Shown here: positions 36,087-47,787 of the stretch, one piece after another
How positions within the stretch are numbered: position 1 is the first letter of the stretch
How the letters are laid out: every line of letters starts with the position of its first letter
Source of the DNA: Burkholderiaceae bacterium
GTDB lineage: Bacteria; Pseudomonadota; Gammaproteobacteria; Burkholderiales; Burkholderiaceae
Length of the DNA stretch: 64,000 nt
NCBI GenBank assembly: GCA_021166835.1
Contig: JAJPEN010000051.1
Coordinates: forward strand, 24,558-88,557
Direction of reading: 5' to 3'
Made by a program: the position numbers and the translations under genes
Notes under the pieces: generated by a model
What the model was told of the DNA's origin: nothing
Database searches by the model: none
The model's input: the letters and a program-made list of their open reading frames with translations, nothing else

Positions 36087-37250
36087 ATGATCGATCGCAG
36101 TCCGGGACCGCGCGAAGCGGCCACGCCGGACCTCACGCTGCCGTCCGCCGCGGTGAGTGCTCCGGTCGGCGTCGCGGTGCTGCCGCCGCGCCGCCGCCTC
36201 ACCGACGGCGCCGATTTCCCGGTCGTTCCCGATTGCTGCAACCTGGGCACGGTCGCCCGCGTGCTCGTTCCGTTGAACGCCGGCGTGCTGCTCGTCGGCT
36301 GGCTCGCCTACGCGGGCGGCGCGGCAGCGTGGCCGCTGCTGGAAACGCTGCTGAACGTCAACGCCACGGCGGCCGCGTCGCTGCTGCTGCTGTGCGCGCT
36401 GCGGCGCTACGTCAACGGCGCGCGCCAGCCGCTGCAATGGGCCGTCGCGCTCGGCGTGCCGGCGCTGCTCGCCGTCGCGGTCTCGTTCGTCGACGCCGGT
36501 TCCGTGCGGCAGGCGGCGCCCGACGCAATCCTGCTGTCGCTCGCGCCGCGCGTGCTGTGCGCGGTGGCCGTGGCCTGGGTCCTGATCGAGTTCCTGCGCC
36601 TGCGCCAGCTGTCGCTGCAGCCTTCGCAGGCCGAAGGCCGCCTGCAGGCGCTGCAGGCGCGCATCCGCCCGCATTTCCTGTTCAACAGCCTGAACACGGT
36701 GCTCGGACTGATGCGCAGCGACCCGCGCAAGGCCGAACGCACGCTCGAGAACCTCGCCGACCTGTTCCGCGTCTTCATGAAGGACAGCCGCGAGCTGGTT
36801 CCGCTCGACGACGAGGTGCTGTTGTGCAAGGAGTACCTGACGATCGAGAAGCTGCGCCTGGCCGACCGGCTCGCGGTGCGCTGGGAGATCGACGACATGC
36901 CGGGCGACGCGCTGCTGCCGTCGCTGCTGCTGCAGCCGCTGGTCGAGAACGCGGTGCATCACGGAATCGAACCGAGCGCGAGCCGCGGCGAGATCGTCGT
37001 CTCGATCTCGCGCTCGGGCGATCGCGTGCGCGTGGAGATCGTCAATCCGGTGCCGCAATCGGCGCCCAGGCGTGCCGGCAACCACATGGCGCTGTCGAAT
37101 GTGCGCGAGCGGCTCGACCTCACCTTCGACGTCGAGGGCCAGCTCGAAACCTCGAACGCCGACGGGTGCTTTCGCGTGACCGTGCAGTTCCCCTACAGAA
37201 AAGAGAGAAGACGACGAGATGCCAGACGTTCCATCGATCCTGATCGTTGA
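36087..37250 (+). CDS. LytS/AlgZ-type sensor histidine kinase
   Basis: A 387-residue membrane kinase of the LytS/YehU (His_kinase) class. Four hydrophobic helices at about 55-175 are followed by the phospho-His motif IRPHFLFNSLNTVLGLM and an ATPase domain (LLPSLLLQPLVENAVHHGIE). GGGGAGG lies 5 bases before the ATG, deciding this start over an earlier ATG at 36066. The gene overlaps its LytTR regulator by 32 bases. Position between argH and algR-like/hemC genes matches AlgZ (FimS) of Pseudomonas; the role in this organism is not shown. Confidence 0.88.
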   Translation: MIDRSPGPREAATPDLTLPSAAVSAPVGVAVLPPRRRLTDGADFPVVPDCCNLGTVARVLVPLNAGVLLVGWLAYAGGAAAWPLLETLLNVNATAAASLLLLCALRRYVNGARQPLQWAVALGVPALLAVAVSFVDAGSVRQAAPDAILLSLAPRVLCAVAVAWVLIEFLRLRQLSLQPSQAEGRLQALQARIRPHFLFNSLNTVLGLMRSDPRKAERTLENLADLFRVFMKDSRELVPLDDEVLLCKEYLTIEKLRLADRLAVRWEIDDMPGDALLPSLLLQPLVENAVHHGIEPSASRGEIVVSISRSGDRVRVEIVNPVPQSAPRRAGNHMALSNVRERLDLTFDVEGQLETSNADGCFRVTVQFPYRKERRRRDARRSIDPDR

Positions 37251-38016
37251 CGACGAACCCGTCGCCCGCTCGAGGCTGCGCGAGCTGCTCGCCGATCTCG
37301 CCCCCGACTTTCCGCATCGCATCGTCGGCGAGGCGCCCAATGCGCCCGAGGCGCTGTCGCAGATCGAGGTGTCGCACCCGCAGATCGTGCTGCTCGACAT
37401 CCAGATGCCCGGCATGACCGGCATCGAGCTGGCGCGCCACATCTCGGCGCGCGCGCAGTCCGATCCGCCGCGCCCGATGCCGCTGATCATCTTCGCCACC
37501 GCGCACGACGAGTTCGCGGTCGACGCCTTCGAGGTGCGCGCGATCGACTACCTGCTCAAGCCGGTGCGCGCCGATCGCCTGCGCCAGGCGCTCGAGCGCG
37601 CCCTTACGCGCATTCCGCTCGAGCAGGCGCACGCGATCGACCAGCTCGCGCGCGCGACGAACACGCGGCGCCGGCATCTGTCGGTGCACGAGCGCGGTCG
37701 CGTCATCCTCGTGCCGCTCGAGCAGGTCATCTACCTGAAGGCCGAGCTGAAATACATCACCGTGCGCTCGAAGGAGCGCGAATACCTGATCGAGGAATCG
37801 CTGACCTCGCTCGAGGAGGAATTCGGCGACCGTTTCGTGCGCATCCATCGCAACGCGCTCGTCGCGCGTCCGTCGATCGCCGGTTTCGAGCGCGTGATGC
37901 CCGGCGGCGAGGCCGAGGGCGGCGATCCCTACTGGCAGGTCGTGCTGCGCGACATCTCCGAGCGTCTGCCGGTGAGCCGGCGACAATGGTCGACCGTGAA
38001 GAACCTGGTCGCCTGA
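37219..38016 (+). CDS. LytTR-family response regulator (AlgR-like)
   Basis: A 265-residue regulator. The receiver domain has VDDEP at 10-14, phospho-Asp60 (VLLDIQMPGMTG) and Lys in YLLKPVRADR. A LytTR DNA-binding domain follows (VIYLKAELKYITVRSKEREY, DRFVRIHRNALVARPSI). LytTR regulators usually bind pairs of direct repeats. It is cotranscribed with the overlapping kinase gene and lies 21 bases before hemC, so heme genes may share its transcript. Confidence 0.92.
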   Translation: MPDVPSILIVDDEPVARSRLRELLADLAPDFPHRIVGEAPNAPEALSQIEVSHPQIVLLDIQMPGMTGIELARHISARAQSDPPRPMPLIIFATAHDEFAVDAFEVRAIDYLLKPVRADRLRQALERALTRIPLEQAHAIDQLARATNTRRRHLSVHERGRVILVPLEQVIYLKAELKYITVRSKEREYLIEESLTSLEEEFGDRFVRIHRNALVARPSIAGFERVMPGGEAEGGDPYWQVVLRDISERLPVSRRQWSTVKNLVA

Positions 38017-38037
38017 ACGCGGGGGAGCAACCGAAAC

Positions 38038-39000
38038 TTGAGCGTCGACAACTCACCGGCACGCGCCGACGCGCCGCAGCGCCTCGTCATCGCATCGCGC
38101 GAGAGCCGGCTCGCGATGTGGCAGGCCGAGCATGTGCAGCGGCGCCTGCGCGAGTGCCATCCGCAGTGCGACGTGCAGATCCTCGGCATGACCACCGAGG
38201 GCGATCGGCGGCTCGACCGCGCGCTCGCCGAGATCGGCGGCAAGGGTCTGTTCACCAAGGAGCTGGAACTCGCGTTGCTCGACGGGCGCGCCGACCTCGC
38301 CGTGCATTCGCTGAAGGACGTGCCGATGGAGGTCGGCGAGCCTTTCGCGCTCGCCGCCGTGCTCGTGCGCGAAGATCCGCGCGACGCCTTCGTCTCGACC
38401 ACATATGCGTCGCTGGCCGAAATGCCGGCCGGCGCGCGCGTGGGCACCTCGAGCCTGCGTCGCGCCGCGCAGATCCGCCATCGCTATCCGGCGCTCGAGG
38501 TGCTGCCGCTGCGCGGCAACGTCGTCACGCGGCTCGCGCGCCTCGACGAGGGACGCTACGACGCGATCGTTCTCGCCGCGGCGGGGCTGAAGCGCCTGGG
38601 CCTTGCCGGGCGCATCCGCGCGATCGTCGAGCCGTCGGTCAGCGTGCCGGCGCCCGGGCAGGGCGCGCTGGCGATCGAGACGCTGGCCGTGCGCGCCGAC
38701 CTCGCGCGCTGGCTCGCGCCGCTGGCCGATGCGCGCACCACCGTGGAGGTGCAGGCCGAACGCACCGTGTCCCGCCTGCTCGGCGGCAGTTGCCGCGTTC
38801 CGCTGGCGGCCTGGTGCGTATCCACGCCGTCGGGCGGGCTGAAGCTCGTCGCGCGCGTCGCCTCGGAAGACGGGCGAGCGATGGCCGAGGCGACGGTCGA
38901 GTGCGAGGCGGGCGACGCCGACGCGGCGTTGCGGCTCGGCGAGCGCGCGGCGCGCTCGCTGCTCGAGCAGGGCGCCGCGCAGTGGCTCGCGTCGTCCTGA
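38038..39000 (+). CDS. hemC: Hydroxymethylbilane synthase (porphobilinogen deaminase)
   Basis: Condenses four porphobilinogen molecules to hydroxymethylbilane in heme synthesis. [20 protein letters not shown] is the typical N-terminus, and active-site segments [20 protein letters not shown] and [12 protein letters not shown] are present. The dipyrromethane-binding Cys is residue 252 in [11 protein letters not shown]. The start is TTG 38038 after GGGGGAGC; no ATG fits. The 3' end overlaps hemD by 19 bases. Confidence 0.95.
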   Translation: MSVDNSPARADAPQRLVIASRESRLAMWQAEHVQRRLRECHPQCDVQILGMTTEGDRRLDRALAEIGGKGLFTKELELALLDGRADLAVHSLKDVPMEVGEPFALAAVLVREDPRDAFVSTTYASLAEMPAGARVGTSSLRRAAQIRHRYPALEVLPLRGNVVTRLARLDEGRYDAIVLAAAGLKRLGLAGRIRAIVEPSVSVPAPGQGALAIETLAVRADLARWLAPLADARTTVEVQAERTVSRLLGGSCRVPLAAWCVSTPSGGLKLVARVASEDGRAMAEATVECEAGDADAALRLGERAARSLLEQGAAQWLASS

Positions 39001-39767
39001 CGCAGGCGGCGCCGCGCGTCGAAGCGGTCGCGGCGCGTCTGCGCGATCGCGGGCACGAAGTCCTCGCGCTCGCGCTCACCCGCATCGTCGCGCGCGAGCG
39101 CGCGCAGCTGCGCGAGGCGATCGGCCGCATCGATTCCTTCAACGTCGTCGTTCTCGTCAGTCCGGCGGCCGTGCAGCTCGCCGCGCGACTCGCGCCCGAG
39201 TGGCCCGAGCGGACGGCGGCCGCCGTCGTCGGCCCGGGAAGCCGCGCGGCTTTCGACGAAGCAGGTTTCCGCCGTGCGCCGCTGCGCATCCTGTCGCCCG
39301 AGGAGCCGCCGTTCGACGGCGCCGCGCTCGCCGCCTTGCCGCCGCTCGACCAGCCGAGCGGGTTGCGCGTGCTGGTGCTGCGCGGCGAGAGCGGATCCGA
39401 TGCGTGGATCGATGCGCTGCGCGCGCGCGGGGCGAGCGTCGAGGTGGCCGCGGCATACCGGCACGAAGCGATCGATCCCGATGCCGACGCGCTCGACGCC
39501 TTGCGTGGCTGGCTCGGCGACGAAGCCCGGCCGCTGTGTTTCGTCGTCGCGCAGGCGGCCGGCGTCGAGCGTCTGGACACCGTTCTGGCGCGCGCGGGGC
39601 TGCGCGAGCGCGCGAAGCGCCGCATCGCTCTCGCGATCCATCCGCGCATCGCGCAGGCGCTGCGCGACGCCGGCTGGCGCGACGTGCGTTCGATCGCGCC
39701 CGGCGAACAGGCGCTGGCGCGCGCGCTAGAATCCGCTTCCGATTCGTCGAGCCCTCATGTCGTCTGA
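38982..39767 (+). CDS. hemD: Uroporphyrinogen-III synthase
   Basis: Closes hydroxymethylbilane with inversion of ring D. The family is poorly conserved; recognition rests on [20 protein letters not shown] at the N-terminus, [58 protein letters not shown] and position between hemC and hemX. The GTG start at 38982 lies inside the end of hemC. At 261 residues it is of normal length. It overlaps hemX by 11 bases. Confidence 0.9.
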   Translation: MARVVLTQAAPRVEAVAARLRDRGHEVLALALTRIVARERAQLREAIGRIDSFNVVVLVSPAAVQLAARLAPEWPERTAAAVVGPGSRAAFDEAGFRRAPLRILSPEEPPFDGAALAALPPLDQPSGLRVLVLRGESGSDAWIDALRARGASVEVAAAYRHEAIDPDADALDALRGWLGDEARPLCFVVAQAAGVERLDTVLARAGLRERAKRRIALAIHPRIAQALRDAGWRDVRSIAPGEQALARALESASDSSSPHVV

Positions 39768-40797
39768 ACGCGAAAGCGCAGTGCGGGCCGCGCTCCCCGA
39801 GGCCGGCGGAAAAGAGACCTCGTCCACGCAGTTGCGGCGCAACGCGCCGCTGTGGCTTTCCGTCGCGGCACTCGCGGTTGCGCTGCTCGGCTTCCTGCTG
39901 TCGGTTCCGCGCATCGGCTCGCTGCAGTCCGAAGCCACGCGCCGGCTGCAGACGATCGACGATCGGCTCGCCGAGCTGCAGTCGGCCGACCAGCCGATGC
40001 GCGCCGAGCTGCGCGACCTGCGCGATCGCCTGGCCGTGCTCGAGCGGCGCGGTTTCGACATCGCGAGCCTGCAGGCGCAGGTGGAGAACCTGTACCGCAA
40101 CCTCGCGGAAGACTCCACCGACGTCCTGCTCGCCGAAGTCGAATCGTCGCTGGTGCTCGCCGGACAGCAGCTGGCGCTGGGCGTCGGGGCGCAGTCGGCG
40201 CTCGCCGCCATGCAGGAGCTGGACGCGCGCCTGGCCCGCCAGGACGACCCCGGCCTGCAGCCGCTGCGCGCATCGCTGCTGCACGACATCGAGCGCGTCA
40301 AGGCGTACCCGGCCGCCGACGTCGGCTCGCTCGCGCTGCGACTCGACGCGCTGATGCGCTCGATCGACGGGTTCCCGCTGCTGTCGTCGGTCACCAGCCG
40401 CCGCCGCGACGCGAACGCGCAGCCGGGCGGGCTCGGCGCGTTGCGCGACGAGCTGGAGCAGCTCTTCCGCGTGCGCAGGGTCGATGCGCCCGATGCGATG
40501 CTGCTCGCGCCCGAGCAGTCGTATTTCCTGCGCGAGAACCTGCGTCTGCTGCTGCTGAACGCGCGACTGTCGCTGCTGTCGCGCAACGAGAAGCTGTTCC
40601 GCGACGACGTCGGGCGCGCGATCGACTGGCTGCGCACCTATTACGACGACGACGACCGCGCGGTGGCCGGCGCCGTCGCGCAACTGCGCCAGCTGTCGGG
40701 CACGCGCATCGTGCTCGAGCCGCCCACGCTCGCCGAGAGCCTGTCGGCCGTCCGGGCGGCGCGCGCCGCGCGCGCCACGCGCGACGCCACGCGCTGA
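39757..40797 (+). CDS. hemX: HemX-like membrane protein (annotated uroporphyrinogen-III C-methyltransferase)
   Basis: A 346-residue protein with one N-terminal transmembrane helix (APLWLSVAALAVALLGFLLS) and long coiled-coil segments (LQSEATRRLQTIDDRLAELQ). A conserved HemX domain follows (AEVESSLVLAGQQLALGVGA, REQS-like LAPEQSYFLRENLRLLLLNA). Despite the common name it lacks methyltransferase motifs. Its place between hemD and hemY is conserved in proteobacteria and suggests a scaffold role in heme synthesis. A TAGAATC element lies 24 bases before the ATG, inside hemD. Confidence 0.88.
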   Translation: MSSERESAVRAALPEAGGKETSSTQLRRNAPLWLSVAALAVALLGFLLSVPRIGSLQSEATRRLQTIDDRLAELQSADQPMRAELRDLRDRLAVLERRGFDIASLQAQVENLYRNLAEDSTDVLLAEVESSLVLAGQQLALGVGAQSALAAMQELDARLARQDDPGLQPLRASLLHDIERVKAYPAADVGSLALRLDALMRSIDGFPLLSSVTSRRRDANAQPGGLGALRDELEQLFRVRRVDAPDAMLLAPEQSYFLRENLRLLLLNARLSLLSRNEKLFRDDVGRAIDWLRTYYDDDDRAVAGAVAQLRQLSGTRIVLEPPTLAESLSAVRAARAARATRDATR

Positions 40798-40809
40798 GCG
40801 GGCGACACG

Positions 40810-42009
40810 ATGAGACGGGTCGTCTGGGCGCTGCTCATCGTCTCGGCCGCAGTCGGGCTGGCGATGCTGATGCGCTTCAATCACGGAAACGTCGCGGTGC
40901 TGTGGCCGCCGTACCGCGTCGACGTGTCGGCGAATCTCGCGGTGCTGATCCTGATCGCCGCCTTCGCCGCGGTGCACTGGCTGCTGGTCGCGCTCTCCGG
41001 CGCGTGGCGCCTGCCCACCCGCGTGCGCGAATACCGCGAGCGGCGTCGTCGGGAGAGCGCGCTGGTGTCGCTGCGCGACGGCGTGCTCGCGTTGTTCGAG
41101 GGGCGCTTCGGCCGCGCCGAGCGCCTGGCGCAGAGCGCGCTGGTCGATACCTCGCTCGCCGGCGCCGCCTCGCTGGTGGCGGCCCGCGCGGCGCACCGCA
41201 TGCGCCAGCCCGAGCGTCGCGATCGCTGGCTCGAATCGGCGCGCGACGAACCCGGCGCCTGGCATGCGCAGCTGATGACGAGCGCCGAGCTGGCGCTGGA
41301 GGACCAGCGGCCGGAAGACGCGCTGGCGGCGATCGAGACGCTGCGCGCGGGCGGTCCGCGCCACCTGCATGCGCTGCGCCTGTCGCTGCGCGCGCAGGAA
41401 CTCGTACAGGACTGGAGCGGGCTGCTGCAGACGCTGGCCGAACTCGGGAAGCGCGACGCGATGCCGGAGCCGGCGATCCGCGGACTGAAGATCCGTGCGT
41501 ATCGCGCGCTCTTCGCCGCGCCGCACGCCGACGCCGCCGAACTGCAGAAGCGCTATGCCTCGCTGGCCGCCGGCGACCTCGCGATCGACGAGGTGGTCGA
41601 GGCGGCCGCACGCGCCTTCGTGCGGGTCGGTCGCCCCGACCTGGCCGCGCGCGCGATCGAGCGCGCGCTCGACGCCCGCTGTGCCGAGCGGCTGGTGGCG
41701 CTGTACGCCGACCTCGACGAGGTGCCGGCACGCGAGCGGCTGGGCAATGCCGAGCGATGGCGCACGCGTTACGGCGACGACGCGGTCCTGCTGTCGGCGC
41801 TCGGGCGGCTTTGCGCAGTGGAGGGCCTGTGGGGCAAGGCCGAGGAGTTCCTGCTGCTCGCCGAGCATGCCGGCCCGGGGCCGCGCGCGCATCTCGCTCT
41901 GGCGCGGCTGTACGAAGCGATGGGACGCACCGAGGAGGCGAACCGCCGCTTCCGGCTCGCCGCGCTGGGCAGCGCCGATCAGCCCTCGGGCGAGGCGCCG
42001 GCGCGATAG
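40810..42009 (+). CDS. hemY: HemY-like membrane protein with TPR repeats
   Basis: A 399-residue inner-membrane protein. Two N-terminal helices (VVWALLIVSAAVGLAMLMRF and LAVLILIAAFAAVHWLLVAL) flank the HemY_N signature HGNVAVLWPPYRVDVS, followed by helical TPR-like repeats. The molecular role in heme metabolism is unproven, and it is unrelated to the protoporphyrinogen oxidase of the same name in Bacillus. Its 3' end overlaps the converging GNAT gene by 31 bases. Confidence 0.9.
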   Translation: MRRVVWALLIVSAAVGLAMLMRFNHGNVAVLWPPYRVDVSANLAVLILIAAFAAVHWLLVALSGAWRLPTRVREYRERRRRESALVSLRDGVLALFEGRFGRAERLAQSALVDTSLAGAASLVAARAAHRMRQPERRDRWLESARDEPGAWHAQLMTSAELALEDQRPEDALAAIETLRAGGPRHLHALRLSLRAQELVQDWSGLLQTLAELGKRDAMPEPAIRGLKIRAYRALFAAPHADAAELQKRYASLAAGDLAIDEVVEAAARAFVRVGRPDLAARAIERALDARCAERLVALYADLDEVPARERLGNAERWRTRYGDDAVLLSALGRLCAVEGLWGKAEEFLLLAEHAGPGPRAHLALARLYEAMGRTEEANRRFRLAALGSADQPSGEAPAR

Positions 42010-43145
42010 GGCGAGCGCTCGCGCAGCTCGTCGAGGTAGTCGCCCACGCGCAGATCCTCGTGCGCGAGATAGCGCTCGACGGCGTCGGCGAAAGCCGGCT
42101 CGGCGAGCCAGTGCGCCGAGGTCGTCGTCACCGCCTCGAAGCCGCGCGCCAGCTTGTGCTCGCCCTGCGCGCCGCCTTCGACGATTCGCAGGCGCAGCGC
42201 GATCGCGATCTCGATCGCCTGGTAGTAGCACAGCTCGAAGTGCAGCATCGGCACGTCGGCGATCGCCCCCCAGTAGCGTCCGTACAGCCTTTCGTCGTCG
42301 TGCACGAAGAGCGCCGACGCGACCGGCTTCGCGTCGCGCTCGGCGACCACCAGCAGCAGATGCTCGGGCATCGTCTCGCCGATGCGCTCGAAGAACTCCT
42401 GGTTCAGGTACGGCGTCGACAGGTGCGCCGCATACGTGGCCTCGTAGCAGCGCAGGAAGAAGCGCCAGTCGGCTTCGCGGATCTGCGTTCCGGACAGGCG
42501 ACGGATGCGCACGCCCGCTTCGGTCACGCGCCTGCGCTCGGCGCGGATCTTCTTGCGCTTCGGTTGCGCGAGCGTCGCGAGGAAGGCGTCGAAATCCGGA
42601 TACGCGTCGTTTCGCCAGTGGAACTGCACGCCCTGGCGCAGCAGCAGCCCGGCCTCGCGCAGCAGCGCCGCTTCCGCGGCTGGCGGGAAGAGCACGTGCA
42701 GCGACGACAGCGCCGAACCGCGCGCGAGCGCGAGCAGCGCGTCGATCGCCGCGCGCTGCGCCGTCGCGTCGCGCGCCGCGATGCGCACGCCGGGCACCGG
42801 CGTGAACGGCACGGCGACCAGCCACTTCGGGTAGTAGCGACGGCCGCTGCGCTGCCAGGCATCGGCCCAGGCCCAGTCGAAGACGTATTCGCCGTACGAG
42901 TGCGACTTGCGGTACAGCGGAACGATGGCGGCCGGGCCGGCCCGGTCGTGAACGAGCAGGTGCTGCACCTGCCATCCGGTGTGCGAACCGATGCAGCCCG
43001 AGCGCTCCAGCGCATCGAAGAATTCGTGGCGCAGGAACGGCTGCGCGCGCTCGCGACCCGCCGCCGCGGCAGCGAGGCGATTCCATTGCGCCGCGTCGAT
43101 CGCCGCCGCGTTCGGAAGAATGCGCGTGCGATAATCGTTTCGCAC
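41979..43145 (-). CDS. GNAT family N-acetyltransferase (COG3146/DUF482 type)
   Basis: A 388-residue cytosolic protein of the double-GNAT, FemAB-like DUF482 family. Typical segments are AQPFLRHEFFDALERSGCIG, HLLVHDRAGPAAIVPLYRKS, GEYVFDWAWADAW and YGRYWGAIADVPMLHFELCY. The start is GTG 43145, the only codon that gives a sensible N-terminus, 30 bases from the divergent nadE ATG. The C-terminal 31 bases overlap hemY in antisense. The substrate is unknown; relatives are annotated as possible peptidoglycan or aminoacyl transferases. Confidence 0.85.
   Translation of the reverse strand: MRNDYRTRILPNAAAIDAAQWNRLAAAAAGRERAQPFLRHEFFDALERSGCIGSHTGWQVQHLLVHDRAGPAAIVPLYRKSHSYGEYVFDWAWADAWQRSGRRYYPKWLVAVPFTPVPGVRIAARDATAQRAAIDALLALARGSALSSLHVLFPPAAEAALLREAGLLLRQGVQFHWRNDAYPDFDAFLATLAQPKRKKIRAERRRVTEAGVRIRRLSGTQIREADWRFFLRCYEATYAAHLSTPYLNQEFFERIGETMPEHLLLVVAERDAKPVASALFVHDDERLYGRYWGAIADVPMLHFELCYYQAIEIAIALRLRIVEGGAQGEHKLARGFEAVTTTSAHWLAEPAFADAVERYLAHEDLRVGDYLDELRERSPYRAGASPEG
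43127..43135 (+). promoter_or_regulatory. Extended -10 promoter for nadE
   Basis: TGC-GATAAT lies 40 bases before the nadE ATG, inside the 5' end of the divergent GNAT gene. No good -35 is seen, which fits an extended -10 type. Confidence 0.4.
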
Positions 43146-43175
43146 TCGACCGTCCGCCAGAAGAAGCCTCCTTCG

Positions 43176-44786
43176 ATGCGCATCGCTGCCGCGCAGATCA
43201 ACCCTGTCGTCGGCGACTTCGACGGCAACGCACAGCGGATTATCGCTTCGGCGCACGAGGCCGCCGCAATGGGCGCAAGGGTATTGGTCACGCCCGAACT
43301 GGCGCTGGTCGGCTACCCGCCCGAAGACCTGCTGTTTCGCATCGCCTTCCTCGAAGGATCGCAGCGCGCCCTGCGCAGGGTGTGCAGCGAAACCGCCTCG
43401 CTCGACCTGCATCTGCTGGTCGGTCGTCCGGCGCTCGACGGCAGCGCCCGCTACAACGCGGCGAGCCTCGTGCACCGCGGCCGCGTCGTCGCCGAATACC
43501 ACAAGCACGAGCTGCCGAACTACCGCGTCTTCGACGACGAGCGCTATTTCTCGCCGGGCAGCGAGCCGCTCGTCTTCGAGGTCGACGGCGTGCGCTTCGG
43601 CGTGCTCGTCTGCGAAGACTACTGGTTCGCGCACGCGCCGCAGCGCGCGGTCGCGGCGGGCGCGCAGGTGCTGCTCGCGCTGAACGCATCTCCCTACGAG
43701 ACCGACAAGCAGCATCGCCGGCTCGATGTCGCGCGCGCGAACGTGTCGAAGCTCGGCGTGCCGATGCTCGCGGCGAATCTCGTCGGCGGCCAGGACGAAC
43801 TCGTCTTCGACGGGCTGTCCTTCGCGCTGAACGCCGACGGCCGGCTCGCCGCGCAGGCGCCGGCCTTCGACGAGGCGCTGTTCGTCGCCGAACTCGTGCC
43901 CGGGGCTGCGCCGGCTTTCGCCGTCGGCGCCACGCCATCCGAGCAGGCCATCGAAGAACAGCTGTACGCCGCGCTCGTGCTCGGCACGCGCGACTACGTC
44001 GAGAAGAACGGCTTTCCGGGCGTGCTGCTCGGCCTGTCCGGCGGTGTCGATTCCGCGCTCACGCTCGCCATCGCGGTCGACGCGCTCGGCGCGCAGCGCG
44101 TGCGCGCGGTGATGATGCCTTCGCCGTATACGGCGGACATCTCGCTGGTCGATGCGCGCGACATGGCCGCGCGCCTGGGCGTGCGCTACGACGAGATCCC
44201 GATCGCGCACTGCTTCGATGCCTTCCTGCAGACGCTCGATCCGTACCTGCCGGGGCCGGCCGACATCACGCAGGAGAACCTCCAGGCGCGCATCCGCGCC
44301 GTCTTCCTGATGGCGCTGTCGAACCGCACCGGCTCGCTCGTGCTCACCACCGGCAACAAGAGCGAGATGGCGGTGGGCTACAGCACCTTGTACGGCGACA
44401 TGGCCGGCGGCTTCGCGGTGATCAAGGACGTCGTCAAGACGATGGTGTGGCGCCTGTCGAAGTGGCGCAACGCGCGCGCCGAGGTGATCCCCGAGCGGAT
44501 CATCATGCGCGCGCCTTCGGCGGAGCTGAAGCCGGGGCAGGTCGACCAGGATTCGCTGCCGCCCTACGAGGTGCTCGATGCGATCGTCGCGCAGTACGTA
44601 GAGCTGGATCGCAGTGTCGAGGAGATCGCCGCCGGCGGCATCGACGACGCGACGGTGCGGCGCGTCACGCGGCTGATCCGCAGCGCCGAGTACAAAAGGC
44701 GCCAGGCGCCGCTCGGCATCCGCGTCACGCACCGCGCGTTCGGCCGCGACTGGCGCTATCCCGTCACCTCGCGCTTTCGCGACTGA
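43176..44786 (+). CDS. nadE: NAD+ synthetase, glutamine-hydrolysing
   Basis: Makes NAD+ from deamido-NAD+, ATP and glutamine. The N-terminal nitrilase domain has the catalytic triad Glu41 (TPELALVGYPPEDL), Lys110 (YHKHELPNYRVFD) and Cys146 (VLVCEDYW). The C-terminal synthetase domain has the ATP P-loop LSGGVDSAL (288-293), LTTGNKSEMAVGYSTLYGDM and PSAELKPGQVDQDSLPPY. It is 536 residues long, the usual size for the short two-domain form. glnB lies downstream, as in many Burkholderiales. Confidence 0.96.
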   Translation: MRIAAAQINPVVGDFDGNAQRIIASAHEAAAMGARVLVTPELALVGYPPEDLLFRIAFLEGSQRALRRVCSETASLDLHLLVGRPALDGSARYNAASLVHRGRVVAEYHKHELPNYRVFDDERYFSPGSEPLVFEVDGVRFGVLVCEDYWFAHAPQRAVAAGAQVLLALNASPYETDKQHRRLDVARANVSKLGVPMLAANLVGGQDELVFDGLSFALNADGRLAAQAPAFDEALFVAELVPGAAPAFAVGATPSEQAIEEQLYAALVLGTRDYVEKNGFPGVLLGLSGGVDSALTLAIAVDALGAQRVRAVMMPSPYTADISLVDARDMAARLGVRYDEIPIAHCFDAFLQTLDPYLPGPADITQENLQARIRAVFLMALSNRTGSLVLTTGNKSEMAVGYSTLYGDMAGGFAVIKDVVKTMVWRLSKWRNARAEVIPERIIMRAPSAELKPGQVDQDSLPPYEVLDAIVAQYVELDRSVEEIAAGGIDDATVRRVTRLIRSAEYKRRQAPLGIRVTHRAFGRDWRYPVTSRFRD

Positions 44787-45215
<429 letters not shown>

Positions 45216-45275
45216 GCAGTCTCCGGGCGGGCCTCGCGCCGGCAGCCGCGCGCGGTTGCTTCGCCCGGTCAGCGG

Positions 45276-45950
45276 ATGCACCCCGACGAGAGCCGCTCCA
45301 TCGTGCCGGCGGCGCATGACCCGGCCCGGCTTGGCGCCGTGCTGCTGGCCGCGGGCAGCGCCGTGCGGATGGGCGGGCCGAACAAGCTGCTGATGCGCAT
45401 CGACGGCGAGCCGCTCGTGCGGCGCTCGCTGCGCGCGCTGCAGCGCGTGCCGATCGGGCATCTCGTCGTCGTGCTCGGCCGCGACGCGCAGCGCGTGCGC
45501 GTCGAGCTGGACACTTTCCCGGTGCGCGCGTTCTGTCGCGTCGAGGTCGGCTGCGACCAGCAGGTGTCGGTCGACGCCGGATTGCGGGCGCTGCCCGAGG
45601 GGCTCGATGCGATCGTCCTCGCGCTCGCCGATCTGCCGCTCATGGAAACCGACGACCTGCGCTGGCTGCTCGCCCGCTGGCGCGAGCTGCCGGCCGGCAG
45701 CGCCGCGATTCCCTTCCACGGCGGCGCGCGCGGCAACCCCGTCGTCATCGCCGGCGCGATGCGCGAGCCCGTGCTCGAGTCCGGTCCGGCCGCGGGCGGC
45801 TGCCGCGGCTGGCTGGCGGCGCATCCGCAGCAGGTGCATCGCATCGAGACGCCGAACGATCATTTCGTCGTCGATCTCGACACGCCGGAAGACGCCGCGC
45901 GGCTCGCGCAGCGCGGCGTCGTCGTCGAGCCGCCGCCCGAGGCTGCGTAA
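45276..45950 (+). CDS. MocA-like nucleotidyltransferase (molybdenum cofactor guanylyl/cytidylyltransferase family)
   Basis: A 224-residue protein with the MobA/MocA nucleotide-binding N-terminus LGAVLLAAGSAVRMGGPNKL, followed by ALADLPLMETDDLRWLLARW, GNPVVIAGAM and DLDTPEDAARL. The first three motifs match MocA, which makes molybdopterin cytosine dinucleotide. The usual G-x-S-x-R-M-G signature is G-S-A-V-R-M-G here, a slight variant. No other molybdenum cofactor or CODH-type gene is nearby, so the exact reaction is unassigned. It converges on the Smr gene. Confidence 0.82.
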   Translation: MHPDESRSIVPAAHDPARLGAVLLAAGSAVRMGGPNKLLMRIDGEPLVRRSLRALQRVPIGHLVVVLGRDAQRVRVELDTFPVRAFCRVEVGCDQQVSVDAGLRALPEGLDAIVLALADLPLMETDDLRWLLARWRELPAGSAAIPFHGGARGNPVVIAGAMREPVLESGPAAGGCRGWLAAHPQQVHRIETPNDHFVVDLDTPEDAARLAQRGVVVEPPPEAA

Positions 45951-45962
45951 GCCGCTCCGCCT

Positions 45963-47725
<1,763 letters not shown>

Positions 47726-47787
47726 TTATAGGAGTGAGGCGTGCGGTACGTTCGCGCGCGCACCCCTGCGTTCAACGAGAGGTGGGT

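Noticed and set aside
39757..40797. HemX as a true uroporphyrinogen-III methyltransferase
   Set aside because: No SAM-binding methyltransferase motifs are seen; the protein is a single-pass coiled-coil membrane protein.
39157..43086. A 1309-codon minus-strand frame across hemD-hemX-hemY
   Set aside because: The plus-strand hem genes have clear family motifs and tight operon spacing; the minus frame is low-complexity Arg/Ala.
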